Origin: Bacteroidaceae bacterium
GTDB taxonomy: Bacteria; Bacteroidota; Bacteroidia; Bacteroidales; Bacteroidaceae
NCBI GenBank assembly: GCA_016280445.1
Contig: JAEEGS010000035.1
Span: forward strand, 1 to 41,626
Direction: 5' to 3'
Length of the DNA: 41,626 nucleotides
Of the stretch, positions 21,863 to 30,693 are shown in pieces (the stretch's first letter is position 1; every line of letters begins with the position of its first letter). Under the pieces are notes generated by a model. That model searched no databases and was not told the origin of the DNA. It saw nothing but the letters and a program-made list of their open reading frames with translations. The translations under genes and the position numbers were made by a program.

Positions 21863-23637
21863 CCATCATCCCCATCGGCGAGGCTGGACAACACATCGCC
21901 GCCCTCCTCCGACAGCAACTCAATGCCAAAACCTGTACACTATGCCGCGACAATGTCGCGGCTCATTGGCACAAACAAGACGCCTTCATCTTTATCGGCG
22001 CAATGGGCATCTGTGTGCGCACCATCGCTCCGCTTGTCGAGGACAAACACACCGACCCCGCTGTGGTGTGCGTGGACACAACAGGTCTGCATGCCATTTC
22101 CGTCCTCTCCGGACACATCGGCGGTGCCAACGAACTGACCACGCAGGTGGCAGCCATCCTCGGCGCCACATCCGTCATCACCACCCAGAGCGACAACGCC
22201 GGGTTGTGGGCACTTGACACCCTGGAGGAACGCTTTGACTGGCCCATTGCCAGCGAGGATGATATGAACGACTGCATCTTTGCTTTTGTCAATCGTCAAC
22301 CGACAGCTTTGCTGTTGGAGGTACGCGACGAAGGAACGGAGTATCTGGAAAAGACCCTGCCTGAGCACGTCACCATCATCCGCGACATCCGCGAAGCCGA
22401 CCCTAAGAAGTACAAACTTCTCATCATCGTGTCGCCATATATCCACCATGCACCAGCAGGAATGCTCGAACTCCATTTCGTGCCGATGGTGGGAACCGTT
22501 GGTTTCGGATTAGCGCACCATCCTGCAGATTATGAGGAGATTTACGACCAGATAGACGAAGCATTTGCGCGACAGGGCTATCTGCCTTGTTCTCACCGAT
22601 ATTGCACCATCGATGTGAAAGAGGACGAGGAGTTTTGCGCCTTGCTCGAAGACGAATACGGTGAGGAGGTGGTGTTCTTCACGACAGAAGAACTGGAGAA
22701 AGTCCAAGTGCCCAATCCCAGCCAGACGGTGGCTAAGCATGTGGGCACGCCAAGCGTCTGCGAGGCAGCCGCCATCTTGGGCTCTAATCACGGCAAACTG
22801 ATAGTTCCCAAAGTGAAGGGCAAGAACTGGACAGCAGCCCTTGCCATTGACTACAAGCATCTGCGCATGAAACAGGGGCACGTCGAGATTGTCGGTGCTG
22901 GGCCTGGTGACCCAGGGTTGGTGTCGGTACGAGGCAGAAGGATGCTTGAACGTGCCGACCTCATTCTCTATGCCGGTTCTCTGGTGCCGAAGGAACTGAC
23001 CAACTGCCACAAACCTGGTGCCGTTGTGCGCTCTTCTGCTGATATGAACCTCGAGGAGCAATGTGCCCTGATGAAAAAGCACTACGACCAAGGGCACTTC
23101 ATCGTGCGTCTCCACACGGGTGATCCCTGCATCTTCGGTGCCATCCAGGAGCAGATGGCGTTCTTCGACCGCGAAGGGATGTCCTACCACATCACTCCCG
23201 GCATCTCCTCTTTCTTGGCGGCTGCTGCCGAACTCCGCAGCCAGTTCACCATCCCCGAACGCACCCAAACCATCATCCTCACCCGAGGCGAAGGACGTAC
23301 TCCCATGCCTGAGAAAGAACAACTGCACCTGCTGGCCCGTTCGCAGTCAACCATGTGCATCTTCCTCAGTGCCGCCATTGTGGACGATGTACAGAAGGAA
23401 CTGCTCCAAGAGTATCCCGAAGACACGCCCGTCGCTGCCTGCTATCACCTGACTTGGCCTGACCAGCGCATCTATCGGGGTGTGCTCAAAGACCTCGCTA
23501 AAATCGTTCACGACAACAAACTGACGCTCACCACCATGCTTGTGGTGGGCGAAGCCATTGACAACCGTCACGGCCTTTCAGAACTCTATAACAAAAACTT
23601 CACCCACCTGTTCCGCAAGGGGAAATCAGATGGGTGA
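21850..23637 (+). CDS. CbiG-CobM fusion: cobalt-precorrin-5A hydrolase / precorrin-4 C11-methyltransferase
   Basis: 595 residues. Residues 1 to about 340 are CbiG: FIFIGAMGICVRTIAPL, VLSGHIGGANELT, GVGFG-like VGFGLAHHPADYEEI, and CEAAAIL. It opens the delta-lactone with loss of acetaldehyde in the anaerobic pathway. Residues about 344-595 are CobM/CbiF: VEIVGAGPGDPGLVSVRG, DLILYAGSLVP, RLHTGDPCIFGA, TPGISSFLAAAAEL. It methylates C11. The presence of CbiG and CbiK points to the cobalt-early anaerobic route. It ends 22 bases from the convergent M48 gene, with no clear terminator between. Confidence 0.95.
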   Translation: MQKIAIIPIGEAGQHIAALLRQQLNAKTCTLCRDNVAAHWHKQDAFIFIGAMGICVRTIAPLVEDKHTDPAVVCVDTTGLHAISVLSGHIGGANELTTQVAAILGATSVITTQSDNAGLWALDTLEERFDWPIASEDDMNDCIFAFVNRQPTALLLEVRDEGTEYLEKTLPEHVTIIRDIREADPKKYKLLIIVSPYIHHAPAGMLELHFVPMVGTVGFGLAHHPADYEEIYDQIDEAFARQGYLPCSHRYCTIDVKEDEEFCALLEDEYGEEVVFFTTEELEKVQVPNPSQTVAKHVGTPSVCEAAAILGSNHGKLIVPKVKGKNWTAALAIDYKHLRMKQGHVEIVGAGPGDPGLVSVRGRRMLERADLILYAGSLVPKELTNCHKPGAVVRSSADMNLEEQCALMKKHYDQGHFIVRLHTGDPCIFGAIQEQMAFFDREGMSYHITPGISSFLAAAAELRSQFTIPERTQTIILTRGEGRTPMPEKEQLHLLARSQSTMCIFLSAAIVDDVQKELLQEYPEDTPVAACYHLTWPDQRIYRGVLKDLAKIVHDNKLTLTTMLVVGEAIDNRHGLSELYNKNFTHLFRKGKSDG

Positions 23638-23659
23638 AGTTAAAATGAAGTTTCTTGCT

Positions 23660-24517
23660 TTATTTCTTCTTTGAAGACTTTTTACTTGAAGAGGTGGTGG
23701 TCGTTGTCGTTACAGGCTTATAATACGTCTGAGCCTCTGGCAACCAACCTTTAATCTGCTTGATGCGCTTCTCATCCGACGGGTGGTCGCTGAAGATGGA
23801 GTTGGAACTATTGCCCAGAGAGGCCATGCGCTCCCAGAAAGGCACCGCCACTTGCGGGTCATATCCAGCCATAGCGGCAAAGATGAGACCAATGTGGTCT
23901 GCCTCGCTCTCCTGACTGCGCGAGAAACCCGAAGTCCACGCTTTGGTGCCTACGCCAATGATACTCGAAACGGCTGACTGCCAATTCGGCCCCATGCCTG
24001 CAGCCGTAGCCACGCCGCCCAACACCTGTACAGCCGTCTGTTGCTTGTAGGAGTTGCTGATGCGCTCGGCCGAGTGTTTGGCCACCGCATGCGCAATCTC
24101 ATGCCCAAGCACAATGGCGAGCGATGCTTCATCCTGTGTGACGGGCAAGATACCCTCATACACCACAATCTTACCGCCAGGCATGCACCACGCATTCACC
24201 TGCTTGTCCTGCACGAGGTTGAACTCCCACTGATAGTTCGAAACATCGGCACCCATACCATTGCTTTGCAGGTAGGAAACCACGGCGTTGGCCAGTCGCT
24301 GACCCACGCGCTTCACCATTGCCGTGTTGGTGGCATCAGTGGAAATCTTCGCTGACTTCATATAACTCTGATACTCTTGGTTGCTCAGGCTCAACACCTG
24401 TTCATCGCTGACAACCAATCGCTGTTTGCGCCCAGTGATAGGCACCTGAGTGGCTGTTCCACAACTGGCCAAGATGGCCGTAACAACCACTAAGATAAGA
24501 TACTTGACATTTTTCAT
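23660..24517 (-). CDS. M48-family metallopeptidase lipoprotein (LoiP/YggG-like)
   Basis: 285 residues from the ATG at 24517; a longer frame is rejected because it overlaps the regulator gene and crosses the promoter. A lipoprotein signal ends at Cys19 (AILASC). The Zn motif HEIAH is at 139-143 in GHEIAHAVAKHSAER, with the third ligand in QESEADHIGL near 200. The C-terminus is a Thr/Ser/Lys-rich tail. Members degrade or help mature envelope proteins. Length suits the single-domain LoiP/YggG type. It has its own promoter, TAACTTTG at 24554-24547. Confidence 0.9.
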   Translation of the reverse strand: MKNVKYLILVVVTAILASCGTATQVPITGRKQRLVVSDEQVLSLSNQEYQSYMKSAKISTDATNTAMVKRVGQRLANAVVSYLQSNGMGADVSNYQWEFNLVQDKQVNAWCMPGGKIVVYEGILPVTQDEASLAIVLGHEIAHAVAKHSAERISNSYKQQTAVQVLGGVATAAGMGPNWQSAVSSIIGVGTKAWTSGFSRSQESEADHIGLIFAAMAGYDPQVAVPFWERMASLGNSSNSIFSDHPSDEKRIKQIKGWLPEAQTYYKPVTTTTTTSSSKKSSKKK

Positions 24518-24546
24518 CTTTCTACTTATATTTAAAATTGACGAGG

Positions 24547-24554
24547 CAAAGTTA
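24547..24554 (-). promoter_or_regulatory. Promoter -7 box of the M48 peptidase gene
   Basis: TAACTTTG on the minus strand, 29 bases before the ATG. Confidence 0.6.
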
Positions 24555-24599
24555 CAGCATTTTATCCTTCCAAACAAATTTCCCCATACACAAATGACA

Positions 24600-27419
24600 T
24601 CACCCCTTATATTTAGCAGGCGTGCAGGCGTATTGCCGTTGGAAACACTTGGCAAAGTACGACGGGCTGGAGAAACCGACCATGTAGCAAACCTCGTTGA
24701 CCCGATAGTTACCCGTTTGGAGCAAGGAGGCCGCATGTTTCAAGCGTATGACTTGTATCATCTCGTTCGGAGTGACATCGGCCAGTGCCTTGATTTTAGC
24801 GAAGAGGCTGGAACGTGACACCCCAAGTTCGCTGGCAAGATAATCGACAGACAACTCGGAGTTGGAGAAGTTCTGTTCGATGATGGCCTCCATGCGGTCA
24901 AGAAACTCCTGGTCCTTGTCGTTGATGGTCATGAACTTGATGCGGGCATCGTGCACTTCCTGTTCCTTCTGCTCGTTCAGTTCCTTGATTTCAGCCACGT
25001 GCTTGCGCTCTTTCTTGCGAAGAAGATGACGCACAATCAAGATAATGGCGGCGACGAGAAGGAGCAGATAAATCACCTTGGCAGGCGTGTTCCAGTAGAA
25101 GGGAGGCGTGATGACGATGGGCAGCGTGGTGTCAGCCGATTGCATGCCATCGTTGGTGGTGGCTCTCACATGCAGAACATAAGTGCCTGGAGTGAGGTTC
25201 GTGTAGGTGATGCTTTGGTGGTTGCCCGCCTCAATCCAGTCATCGTCGAACCCTTCCAGATAGTAACTATAGAGGATATCGGAAGACTGCAGGAAACTCA
25301 TGGCCGAGAAGTGGATGCGGATGACATTCTCGCGGTAGGTCAGCCGCAACTCATCCATGTAAGGCAAGCGTACAGGCAAGTAGGTGCTGCCAACAGTCGC
25401 GGGACGGCCAAAGACATCAAGCCCCGTGAAGACGATGTGCGGCTGCACCTGGTTTCGGTGCATGGATTGGGGTTTGAAGGTGACGAAACCGTTGGTGGTG
25501 CCAAGATAAATATACCCGTCATGACTGCGGCAGATAGCGGCAGGCATGAAGTCGATACTGGCGATATTATGGCTCTTCTTATACACTTGCTGCACCACAC
25601 GTTTCGCAGGTGAATAACAAAGGATGCCGGCGGAGGTGGCGAGCCACAAGTCCTTTTCCACGACGGTGATGCCATACACGCTGACCACACCGGACAGAAG
25701 CGATATTGGCAGGAAGCGGTCGTTGGCAGCATCGTAACAATAGAGGCCATTGGCGGTGCCGACCCACAGGATGCCTTGCCGGTCTTCATAAAGGCTGTAA
25801 ACAGTGGCAGGCGTACCTTCACCATGTGTCTCCAAGGCAAGTTGCTGATGGTGTTTCCACACCCCACGTTCATCCAACACCCACAAGCCGCTGCCTTCGG
25901 TCGCCACCCACAAACGATGAGCATGGTCTTCATAGATGTCTGTCACCAGCCCACCCACTCGCTTCACTTGGCTGAAAGTGCGCGTATCAGGATGGAAGAC
26001 AGCCACATGACCGAACGTGCCGACCCAGATGCGATGGGCATGGTCGCTGCTGATAGCATAGGAACTGGCATCGAAATGGCGTCCTTGCTCGTCGAGGAAG
26101 TCAGGCACATGCTGCACCTTATTGGTTTGCAAGTCCTTGATGTAGAGTCCCTGCGTGTAGGTGCCCACATAAAGGAGAGAACCCTCCCGATGCAGGGCAT
26201 GCACATTGGTGGCTGTGCCTTTCGGAGCCAGTTGCACAGGCGTAAAGGTGTTGTCTGCAGGATTGAAGCAGGTGAGGCCTCCGTCGTCGGTGGCTATCCA
26301 GATGCGGTGCTGGTCATCTTCGCAGAAGTGGTTGACCACATTGCCCAACAGTGAGTTATCCTGCGAGGTGTGGGTATAGGAAGTGAAGTTGCCCGAGATG
26401 GGATGGGTGTAGTTCACGCCTCCATAATATGTGCCAATCCAAGTGCCTCCTTCCCTGTCCTTCAAGAGCGGATAGATGAAATTGTCGCTCAGAGCGCCAC
26501 TCTTATCGCCCCGATTGTGCATTCTCACCTTGTGTTTCTTCACATCAATCGCATCAAGCCCCTTGTCACTGCCAACCAGCAGGGTGCCCGGCTTCACCTC
26601 AAGGATGCTGTGCACATGCTGCATGCCGGTCTCTTCAGCCGTGAACACGACTTCTGCCTGATGCCCCGCATTGTCAAAACGAATCAGGCTTCCATCCCAA
26701 GCACCCAGCCACATCTGCCGTTCAGCGTCTTCGCAAAGAGTGATGCCAGCCACCCGTTCGGGCATGCGACCCGTGGCTGATGCCTGCAGTTCCACAGGCA
26801 GGAACTGGTCCTTGCGGGAATCATAGCGCACCAGGTTGTGGTTCACCCAGTTGCTGGATGCCCACACCGTGCCGGTCGTGCTCACATAGATGCAGCCGTA
26901 GGATTTACCCCCATCGGGAGTGGACACCGCACGAAGCGTCCCCTTGGGGATGTCGAGCACGAGAATGCCCTGCCCCATTGTGGCCATCCACAATCGTCCA
27001 GAAGCATCCACCTTAAGGTCGGACACATTGAGGTCTCCTTCGGCGTTTTTTTGCATCGGAAACTTGTACTTCTCGATGTGGTCAGTACGTTGCTGATACA
27101 AAAAAAGTCCATTTTCAGTACCTACCCACAACGTGTCGCCCCATTCCACCATCGAGGTGACAGACATCGCGCGTGTGGCAGGCAATGCCGTCACTTGATG
27201 CCCGTCATAACGATTCAACCCACGGCTTGTTCCAATCCAAACGAAACCCTTCCGGTCTTGCAGCAATGCACGTACTGTATTGGAAGACAGACCGTTGTCG
27301 ATAGATAGCGACGAGAAGGAAACGGCAGTCTGGAGGGGCGACTCATCTTGAGCCACCACTATTGCCGTACTGAGTAACCATAGCAGCACGATGCTGATCA
27401 TGCGGATTTTTTGAAGCAT
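24600..27419 (-). CDS. Transmembrane AraC-type regulator with Reg_prop sensor, lacking kinase
   Basis: 939 residues. The signal peptide or anchor is at 1-23. A periplasmic beta-propeller of Reg_prop repeats fills about 35-680 (recurring LWVGT, IWIGT, LWVATEGSG motifs). The Y_Y_Y domain is at about 690-770 (YSYYLEGFDDDWI, TYTNLTPGTYVLHVRA), then a membrane helix near 782-798 (VIYLLLLVAAIILIV) and a coiled stretch. A C-terminal AraC HTH follows at about 832-939 (LASELGVSRSSLFAKIKAL, VCYMVGFSSPSYFAKCF). Classical hybrid two-component regulators of Bacteroidetes (about 1300-1500 residues) also carry a His kinase and receiver; both are absent here. No target gene is evident nearby. Confidence 0.92.
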   Translation of the reverse strand: MLQKIRMISIVLLWLLSTAIVVAQDESPLQTAVSFSSLSIDNGLSSNTVRALLQDRKGFVWIGTSRGLNRYDGHQVTALPATRAMSVTSMVEWGDTLWVGTENGLFLYQQRTDHIEKYKFPMQKNAEGDLNVSDLKVDASGRLWMATMGQGILVLDIPKGTLRAVSTPDGGKSYGCIYVSTTGTVWASSNWVNHNLVRYDSRKDQFLPVELQASATGRMPERVAGITLCEDAERQMWLGAWDGSLIRFDNAGHQAEVVFTAEETGMQHVHSILEVKPGTLLVGSDKGLDAIDVKKHKVRMHNRGDKSGALSDNFIYPLLKDREGGTWIGTYYGGVNYTHPISGNFTSYTHTSQDNSLLGNVVNHFCEDDQHRIWIATDDGGLTCFNPADNTFTPVQLAPKGTATNVHALHREGSLLYVGTYTQGLYIKDLQTNKVQHVPDFLDEQGRHFDASSYAISSDHAHRIWVGTFGHVAVFHPDTRTFSQVKRVGGLVTDIYEDHAHRLWVATEGSGLWVLDERGVWKHHQQLALETHGEGTPATVYSLYEDRQGILWVGTANGLYCYDAANDRFLPISLLSGVVSVYGITVVEKDLWLATSAGILCYSPAKRVVQQVYKKSHNIASIDFMPAAICRSHDGYIYLGTTNGFVTFKPQSMHRNQVQPHIVFTGLDVFGRPATVGSTYLPVRLPYMDELRLTYRENVIRIHFSAMSFLQSSDILYSYYLEGFDDDWIEAGNHQSITYTNLTPGTYVLHVRATTNDGMQSADTTLPIVITPPFYWNTPAKVIYLLLLVAAIILIVRHLLRKKERKHVAEIKELNEQKEQEVHDARIKFMTINDKDQEFLDRMEAIIEQNFSNSELSVDYLASELGVSRSSLFAKIKALADVTPNEMIQVIRLKHAASLLQTGNYRVNEVCYMVGFSSPSYFAKCFQRQYACTPAKYKG

Positions 27420-27475
27420 AAAACTCTATCTTGGAGAACAAAAAGTGGTTTGACGATGCTAAGGTAATGAAAATA

Positions 27476-27533
27476 TCGTACAAGCCAACAAAAAAATCGT
27501 ACAAAACTTTCCACACTCATTACTTTTGTACGT
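27476..27533. promoter_or_regulatory. Repeated TCGTACAA sites upstream of the regulator
   Basis: TCGTACAA at 27476-27483 and 27497-27504, 21 bases apart, and an inverted TTGTACG at 27526-27532. The last overlaps a TACTTTTG promoter-like box on the plus strand (27521-27528). Confidence 0.45.
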
Positions 27534-27807
27534 TTTTCCTATTTTTTTAGACTTTTGTGTTACACCATCACCCAAAATATGCGTTACTTTGCAGCAGTTA
27601 AACATAGCGACAAAGTAGTTCATTAAAAGTAGCCCAATTTTTTTTGATTAGATTAGTTAGATAAAGATAGAATTTGTTAGATTAGCCTATATTAAAGTCT
27701 TCCTCTTTTCATTGACGAAATAGTTCTATATAATAGGTGAAAACGGCACAACAAGTGCCACTAATGACAGAAGGCCGAACGTGAGTTCCGCCTTCTGTCA
27801 TTTTTTT
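27521..27807 (+). ncRNA. Possible small RNA between regulator and TPR gene
   Basis: Plus-strand TACTTTTG (27521-27528) fits the -7 consensus. A second weaker box, TTACTTTG, is at 27584-27591. A strong terminator ends the unit at 27802-27807, and no open frame of note lies between. The inside is AT-rich with repeated GATTAGATTAGTTAGAT-like text and a small hairpin GGCAC-AACAA-GTGCC. The neighbouring genes on both sides are on the minus strand, so a plus-strand terminator here needs its own transcript. Class not recognised. Confidence 0.4.
27763..27807 (+). terminator. Intrinsic terminator, plus strand
   Basis: AATGACAGAAGGC (27763-27775) pairs with GCCTTCTGTCATT (27790-27802), extended by GAAC/GTTC around a GTGA loop and followed by a T-run. 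Confidence 0.9.
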
Positions 27808-27823
27808 GTACCAATCGGTCACA

Positions 27824-30058
27824 TCACAGCAGTTCCACGTTTTTCACCACAGGGGTGCCTTCTTCGAACTTGATGGTGACCTTGAAATTGGCGAAGTCGC
27901 TGTAGATGTAGAGAGGGATGGTCTCGTTCTTTTTCGGCTCGTAGTCGAATTTGAGGCGGATGTTCGAGCCGGAGAGGTAGTTCTCAGAGGGTCGCACCGC
28001 TTTGTCCTTGTCGTTCACCTGATAGAGCGAGAAGACAGGGTCGATGATGTAGAGGAGGCGAGGCAAATCGATGTGCAGTTTCTTGTCGCCGCCCGTCACG
28101 AGGTTCTTCATGTCGCGCTTCATGTCGTTCCACAGATTGCCGTCGCTGGCTGTCCCCTGCACTTTCGTGTCTCTCTGGATGATGGAGAGCAGTTTGCCGT
28201 TGTCCACGTTGAAGTCTTCGAGCAGTTGCTGCTTCACACTGCTGGCTGGCTTCTTCTTTTTGGAGGCCGATTCGGAGGCCTTCATGTACTTATAGTTCAC
28301 GTTGTCAATCCAGCAAATCTTGTCGTCGGTCATCGCGATGGCGCGGATGCGGGTGATGTCGTTGTACTTCTTGTCCTCGTAGTTGAGTTTGACCACGCCT
28401 ATCTCGGTCTTGTCGTGATGCTTGATGATGTTGACCGACGGGAGTTTCTGCACGTCGTACTCATCCTTGTACATATCGGTGTAGTGGAGGCAGAGGAAGA
28501 TGCGCACGTTCTCCAGGTCGATGTCCGAGCGGTTGTTGATGGTGACCTTGATTTCGTCGTCCTTGTCGGAGAGCGTCCAGTTCATCGTCGGCTCGACCGA
28601 CACATCGAGGAAGGACTGCTCCATGAGGATTTGCTTGAAACTGCTGTACATGTTGTCCTCGCAGTACTGCATGTCGCTGAGCAGGCAGTCGTACACCCCC
28701 TGATTGCCTCGGCGGTAGAAGTGGTTGAAGATTTCCGTCTTGCTTCCCTCCGCATCGCCGTGCTGCGCATAGTAGTGCGCCTTCAGCAGGTTAGGGCTGA
28801 AGATGCCGAATCCCTCCATTGTGGAGCGGTAGAGGCGAAGCAGGTATTTGCCCTCTGCCGACTTGTTCAGGTAGGTTCGCGCCTTGTAACTGTCGAGCAG
28901 ATCGGTCAGCGCCTCTGCCTGACGGGGATACTCCATCGATGCCTGGTCGAAGAAGGAGATGGCCTTGCCGTTATCACCCTCCTCCCGATAGAGCAAGCCC
29001 TTCAACACCAATGCCGGAGCAGAACGGGAAGGATAGAGCTTAATGTATTGATCCAACGTGGCTTCAGCCTCGACTAAAAGACCCTCTCCCCGACCCTCCC
29101 CCATAATGGGGAGGGAGAGGCCATCCGGCGAGGTTCCCAATGAAATGCTATCAGATTTAGCATTAGACGAAGATTCCGACGACTTCCCGTCCGCAGGGTC
29201 TCCCTCCCCATTATGGGGGAGGGTTGGGGAGAGGGTCTTTGAGGTCTGTTGGTTCGCCATCTGAATGAGTGAAAGCCCCTTCAACAACAACGCCTCGCGA
29301 TTGGTCGGATACGCTTTCAGTATCTCCTGCGTCTGGTTGTAAGCATCCATCGGACGGCCACCATACAGGTCGATGTACGCCTTGTCCTTTTTCAGACACA
29401 AGGCATCCCACTCCTGCATATACTTATAATAGACAGGCGCGTAGTCCTCCAGATATTCGATGTAGGACATCCGCACGGCCTCAATCTCACGCTCAAGTTT
29501 GCGCTTCAGTTCCTTCTGACGTTCATACTCCTCGAAGGCAGCTGTCTGCGCCTTGTCCATGCTGCTGCCCACCGAGATGGTGCTGAGCGTGGCGTCGCCC
29601 GTCATCATCGAGCCGAGCACACCCACGGGATTGACATCGGCCACGAAGGTGGTGGCTCCGCTGGTGGCGCTCCGCATGAGCATCCACACGTCGTCCAGTT
29701 CCTCATATTCCTTCTGCAACTCGAAGAGCCGCTGCAAGATGGGGAAGAGTTTCTTCTTCTGTTCCAGCACCTCAGGAGCCACGTGGCTGAAGTCCTGCTT
29801 GGCCACATACTCCAGATAACTCATGAAGTCCTCCGACTGGCACTGCGCCACCTCGAGCGCATTCATCGCCCGCACCGTCTCCTCGAGGTCATACTCAGGT
29901 TCCTTCGCCTTCATGGCTTCCCAAGCAGGCGCAAACTCCTCCGACGGAGTGTATTCCTCCAAATCGATGGTCTCAGCAGGCCAGAAACGCCAAGCGACAA
30001 AGCCGGCAATGCCCAGCACCACCACAGCCACCAGCGTCCAAACGACAGTTTTTTTCAT
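27824..30058 (-). CDS. Membrane-anchored TPR-like protein, function unknown
   Basis: 744 residues. One N-terminal membrane helix (about 5-24, VVWTLVAVVVLGIAGFVAW) is probably an anchor, with the rest in the periplasm. Helical, charged segments follow, including a coiled coil near 185-205, then TPR-like pairs around 245-275 (DAYNQTQEILKAYPTNREAL) and 345-400. The C-terminal 250 residues are beta-rich without a recognised domain. Residues about 274-328 are translated from a 164-bp inverted-repeat element in frame between two TPR-like units. It starts 37 bases after the HU-like gene, so probably one operon. Family not recognised. Confidence 0.8.
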   Translation of the reverse strand: MKKTVVWTLVAVVVLGIAGFVAWRFWPAETIDLEEYTPSEEFAPAWEAMKAKEPEYDLEETVRAMNALEVAQCQSEDFMSYLEYVAKQDFSHVAPEVLEQKKKLFPILQRLFELQKEYEELDDVWMLMRSATSGATTFVADVNPVGVLGSMMTGDATLSTISVGSSMDKAQTAAFEEYERQKELKRKLEREIEAVRMSYIEYLEDYAPVYYKYMQEWDALCLKKDKAYIDLYGGRPMDAYNQTQEILKAYPTNREALLLKGLSLIQMANQQTSKTLSPTLPHNGEGDPADGKSSESSSNAKSDSISLGTSPDGLSLPIMGEGRGEGLLVEAEATLDQYIKLYPSRSAPALVLKGLLYREEGDNGKAISFFDQASMEYPRQAEALTDLLDSYKARTYLNKSAEGKYLLRLYRSTMEGFGIFSPNLLKAHYYAQHGDAEGSKTEIFNHFYRRGNQGVYDCLLSDMQYCEDNMYSSFKQILMEQSFLDVSVEPTMNWTLSDKDDEIKVTINNRSDIDLENVRIFLCLHYTDMYKDEYDVQKLPSVNIIKHHDKTEIGVVKLNYEDKKYNDITRIRAIAMTDDKICWIDNVNYKYMKASESASKKKKPASSVKQQLLEDFNVDNGKLLSIIQRDTKVQGTASDGNLWNDMKRDMKNLVTGGDKKLHIDLPRLLYIIDPVFSLYQVNDKDKAVRPSENYLSGSNIRLKFDYEPKKNETIPLYIYSDFANFKVTIKFEEGTPVVKNVELL
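29077..29240. repeat. Palindromic element with 44-bp arms inside the TPR gene
   Basis: The left arm (29077-29120) begins AAAGACCCTCTCCCC, the right arm (29197-29240) ends GGGGAGAGGGTCTTT, and each holds CCTCCCC-CATAAT-GGGGAGG or its complement. The arms are near-perfect complements around a 76-base centre. It is in frame with the host gene and relates to 9182-9222 and 19924-20020. Confidence 0.93.
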
Positions 30059-30095
30059 TTGACATTCAATATTTTACATTCAACACCAGATTCCT

Positions 30096-30497
30096 TCACT
30101 TGTCGTCCAGTTCTGACTGGTACTCATAGCCATTCTCCGCAATCGCCTCCTGCAACGGGCCATGCGGATAGAAGCGCAACTTCACGCCCTTAATCGCATC
30201 AGCAGGCGCACCCAGTTCCTCAGCCGACGCAGCCGAACCCGAGTTAATCACAGGCTTCAGCGTGCCGATGCCGTCAATCTGCACCTGCCGTCCCAACTCC
30301 AGACAAGCCGCGATGCGGTTCACCATCGCAGTCACCACACCCAGCGTCTTGTTCGTCGGCTCACCACACGCATCCGCACACTCTTTGACAATCTCCTTAA
30401 ACGTGATGGGCGGCAGCGACACCGACTGATACACCCATGCATCGTGCATCCCGTCGGGACGCACAATCTTCTTCTTCGCTTTCCTTACTATTAACAT
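30096..30497 (-). CDS. HU-like DNA-binding domain protein
   Basis: 133 residues from the ATG at 30497; the longer frame runs through palindromic repeats and the promoter and is rejected. It resembles the Bacteroidetes HU-like single-domain proteins: SVSLPPITFKEIVKECADAC, then TKNTLG-like NKTLGVVTAMVNRIAACLELG, then GRQVQIDGIGTLKPVINSG, the strand that leads to the DNA-binding arm, and KGVKLRFYPHGPLQEAI. It probably binds DNA as a dimer in the cytoplasm. It has a canonical promoter and a leader of nearly 190 bases containing palindromic repeats, and it is followed by the anchored TPR gene. Confidence 0.8.
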   Translation of the reverse strand: MLIVRKAKKKIVRPDGMHDAWVYQSVSLPPITFKEIVKECADACGEPTNKTLGVVTAMVNRIAACLELGRQVQIDGIGTLKPVINSGSAASAEELGAPADAIKGVKLRFYPHGPLQEAIAENGYEYQSELDDK

Positions 30498-30594
30498 AAT
30501 GCCTCCTGTATAATAAACACCAAATCCGCACTTCCGCTGCCACTCCTTCCTCTTTTCCACACCCACCAAATCCTCCCCTCCACTACCGCCAAAA

Positions 30595-30660
30595 CGGTGT
30601 GAGTCACACCGTAGGGGTCGGTCTGAGTCACACCGAGGGTGCCGGTCTGAGTCACACCGC
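30595..30660. repeat. 24-bp palindromic repeat array, copy 2, in the HU-like gene leader
   Basis: Units at 30595, 30619 and 30643 with CGGTGTGAGTCACACCG or the variant CGGTCTGAGTCACACCG. They match the array at 5990-6054. They would be transcribed in the 5' leader of the HU-like gene. Confidence 0.9.
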
Positions 30661-30693
30661 CGTCGAGGCTGTGGCGTCGAGTCATTTCCGACA

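Noticed and set aside
27806-29077. A 423-codon plus-strand frame opposite the anchored TPR gene
   Set aside because: It starts inside the terminator region and reads as the complement of a well-supported gene.
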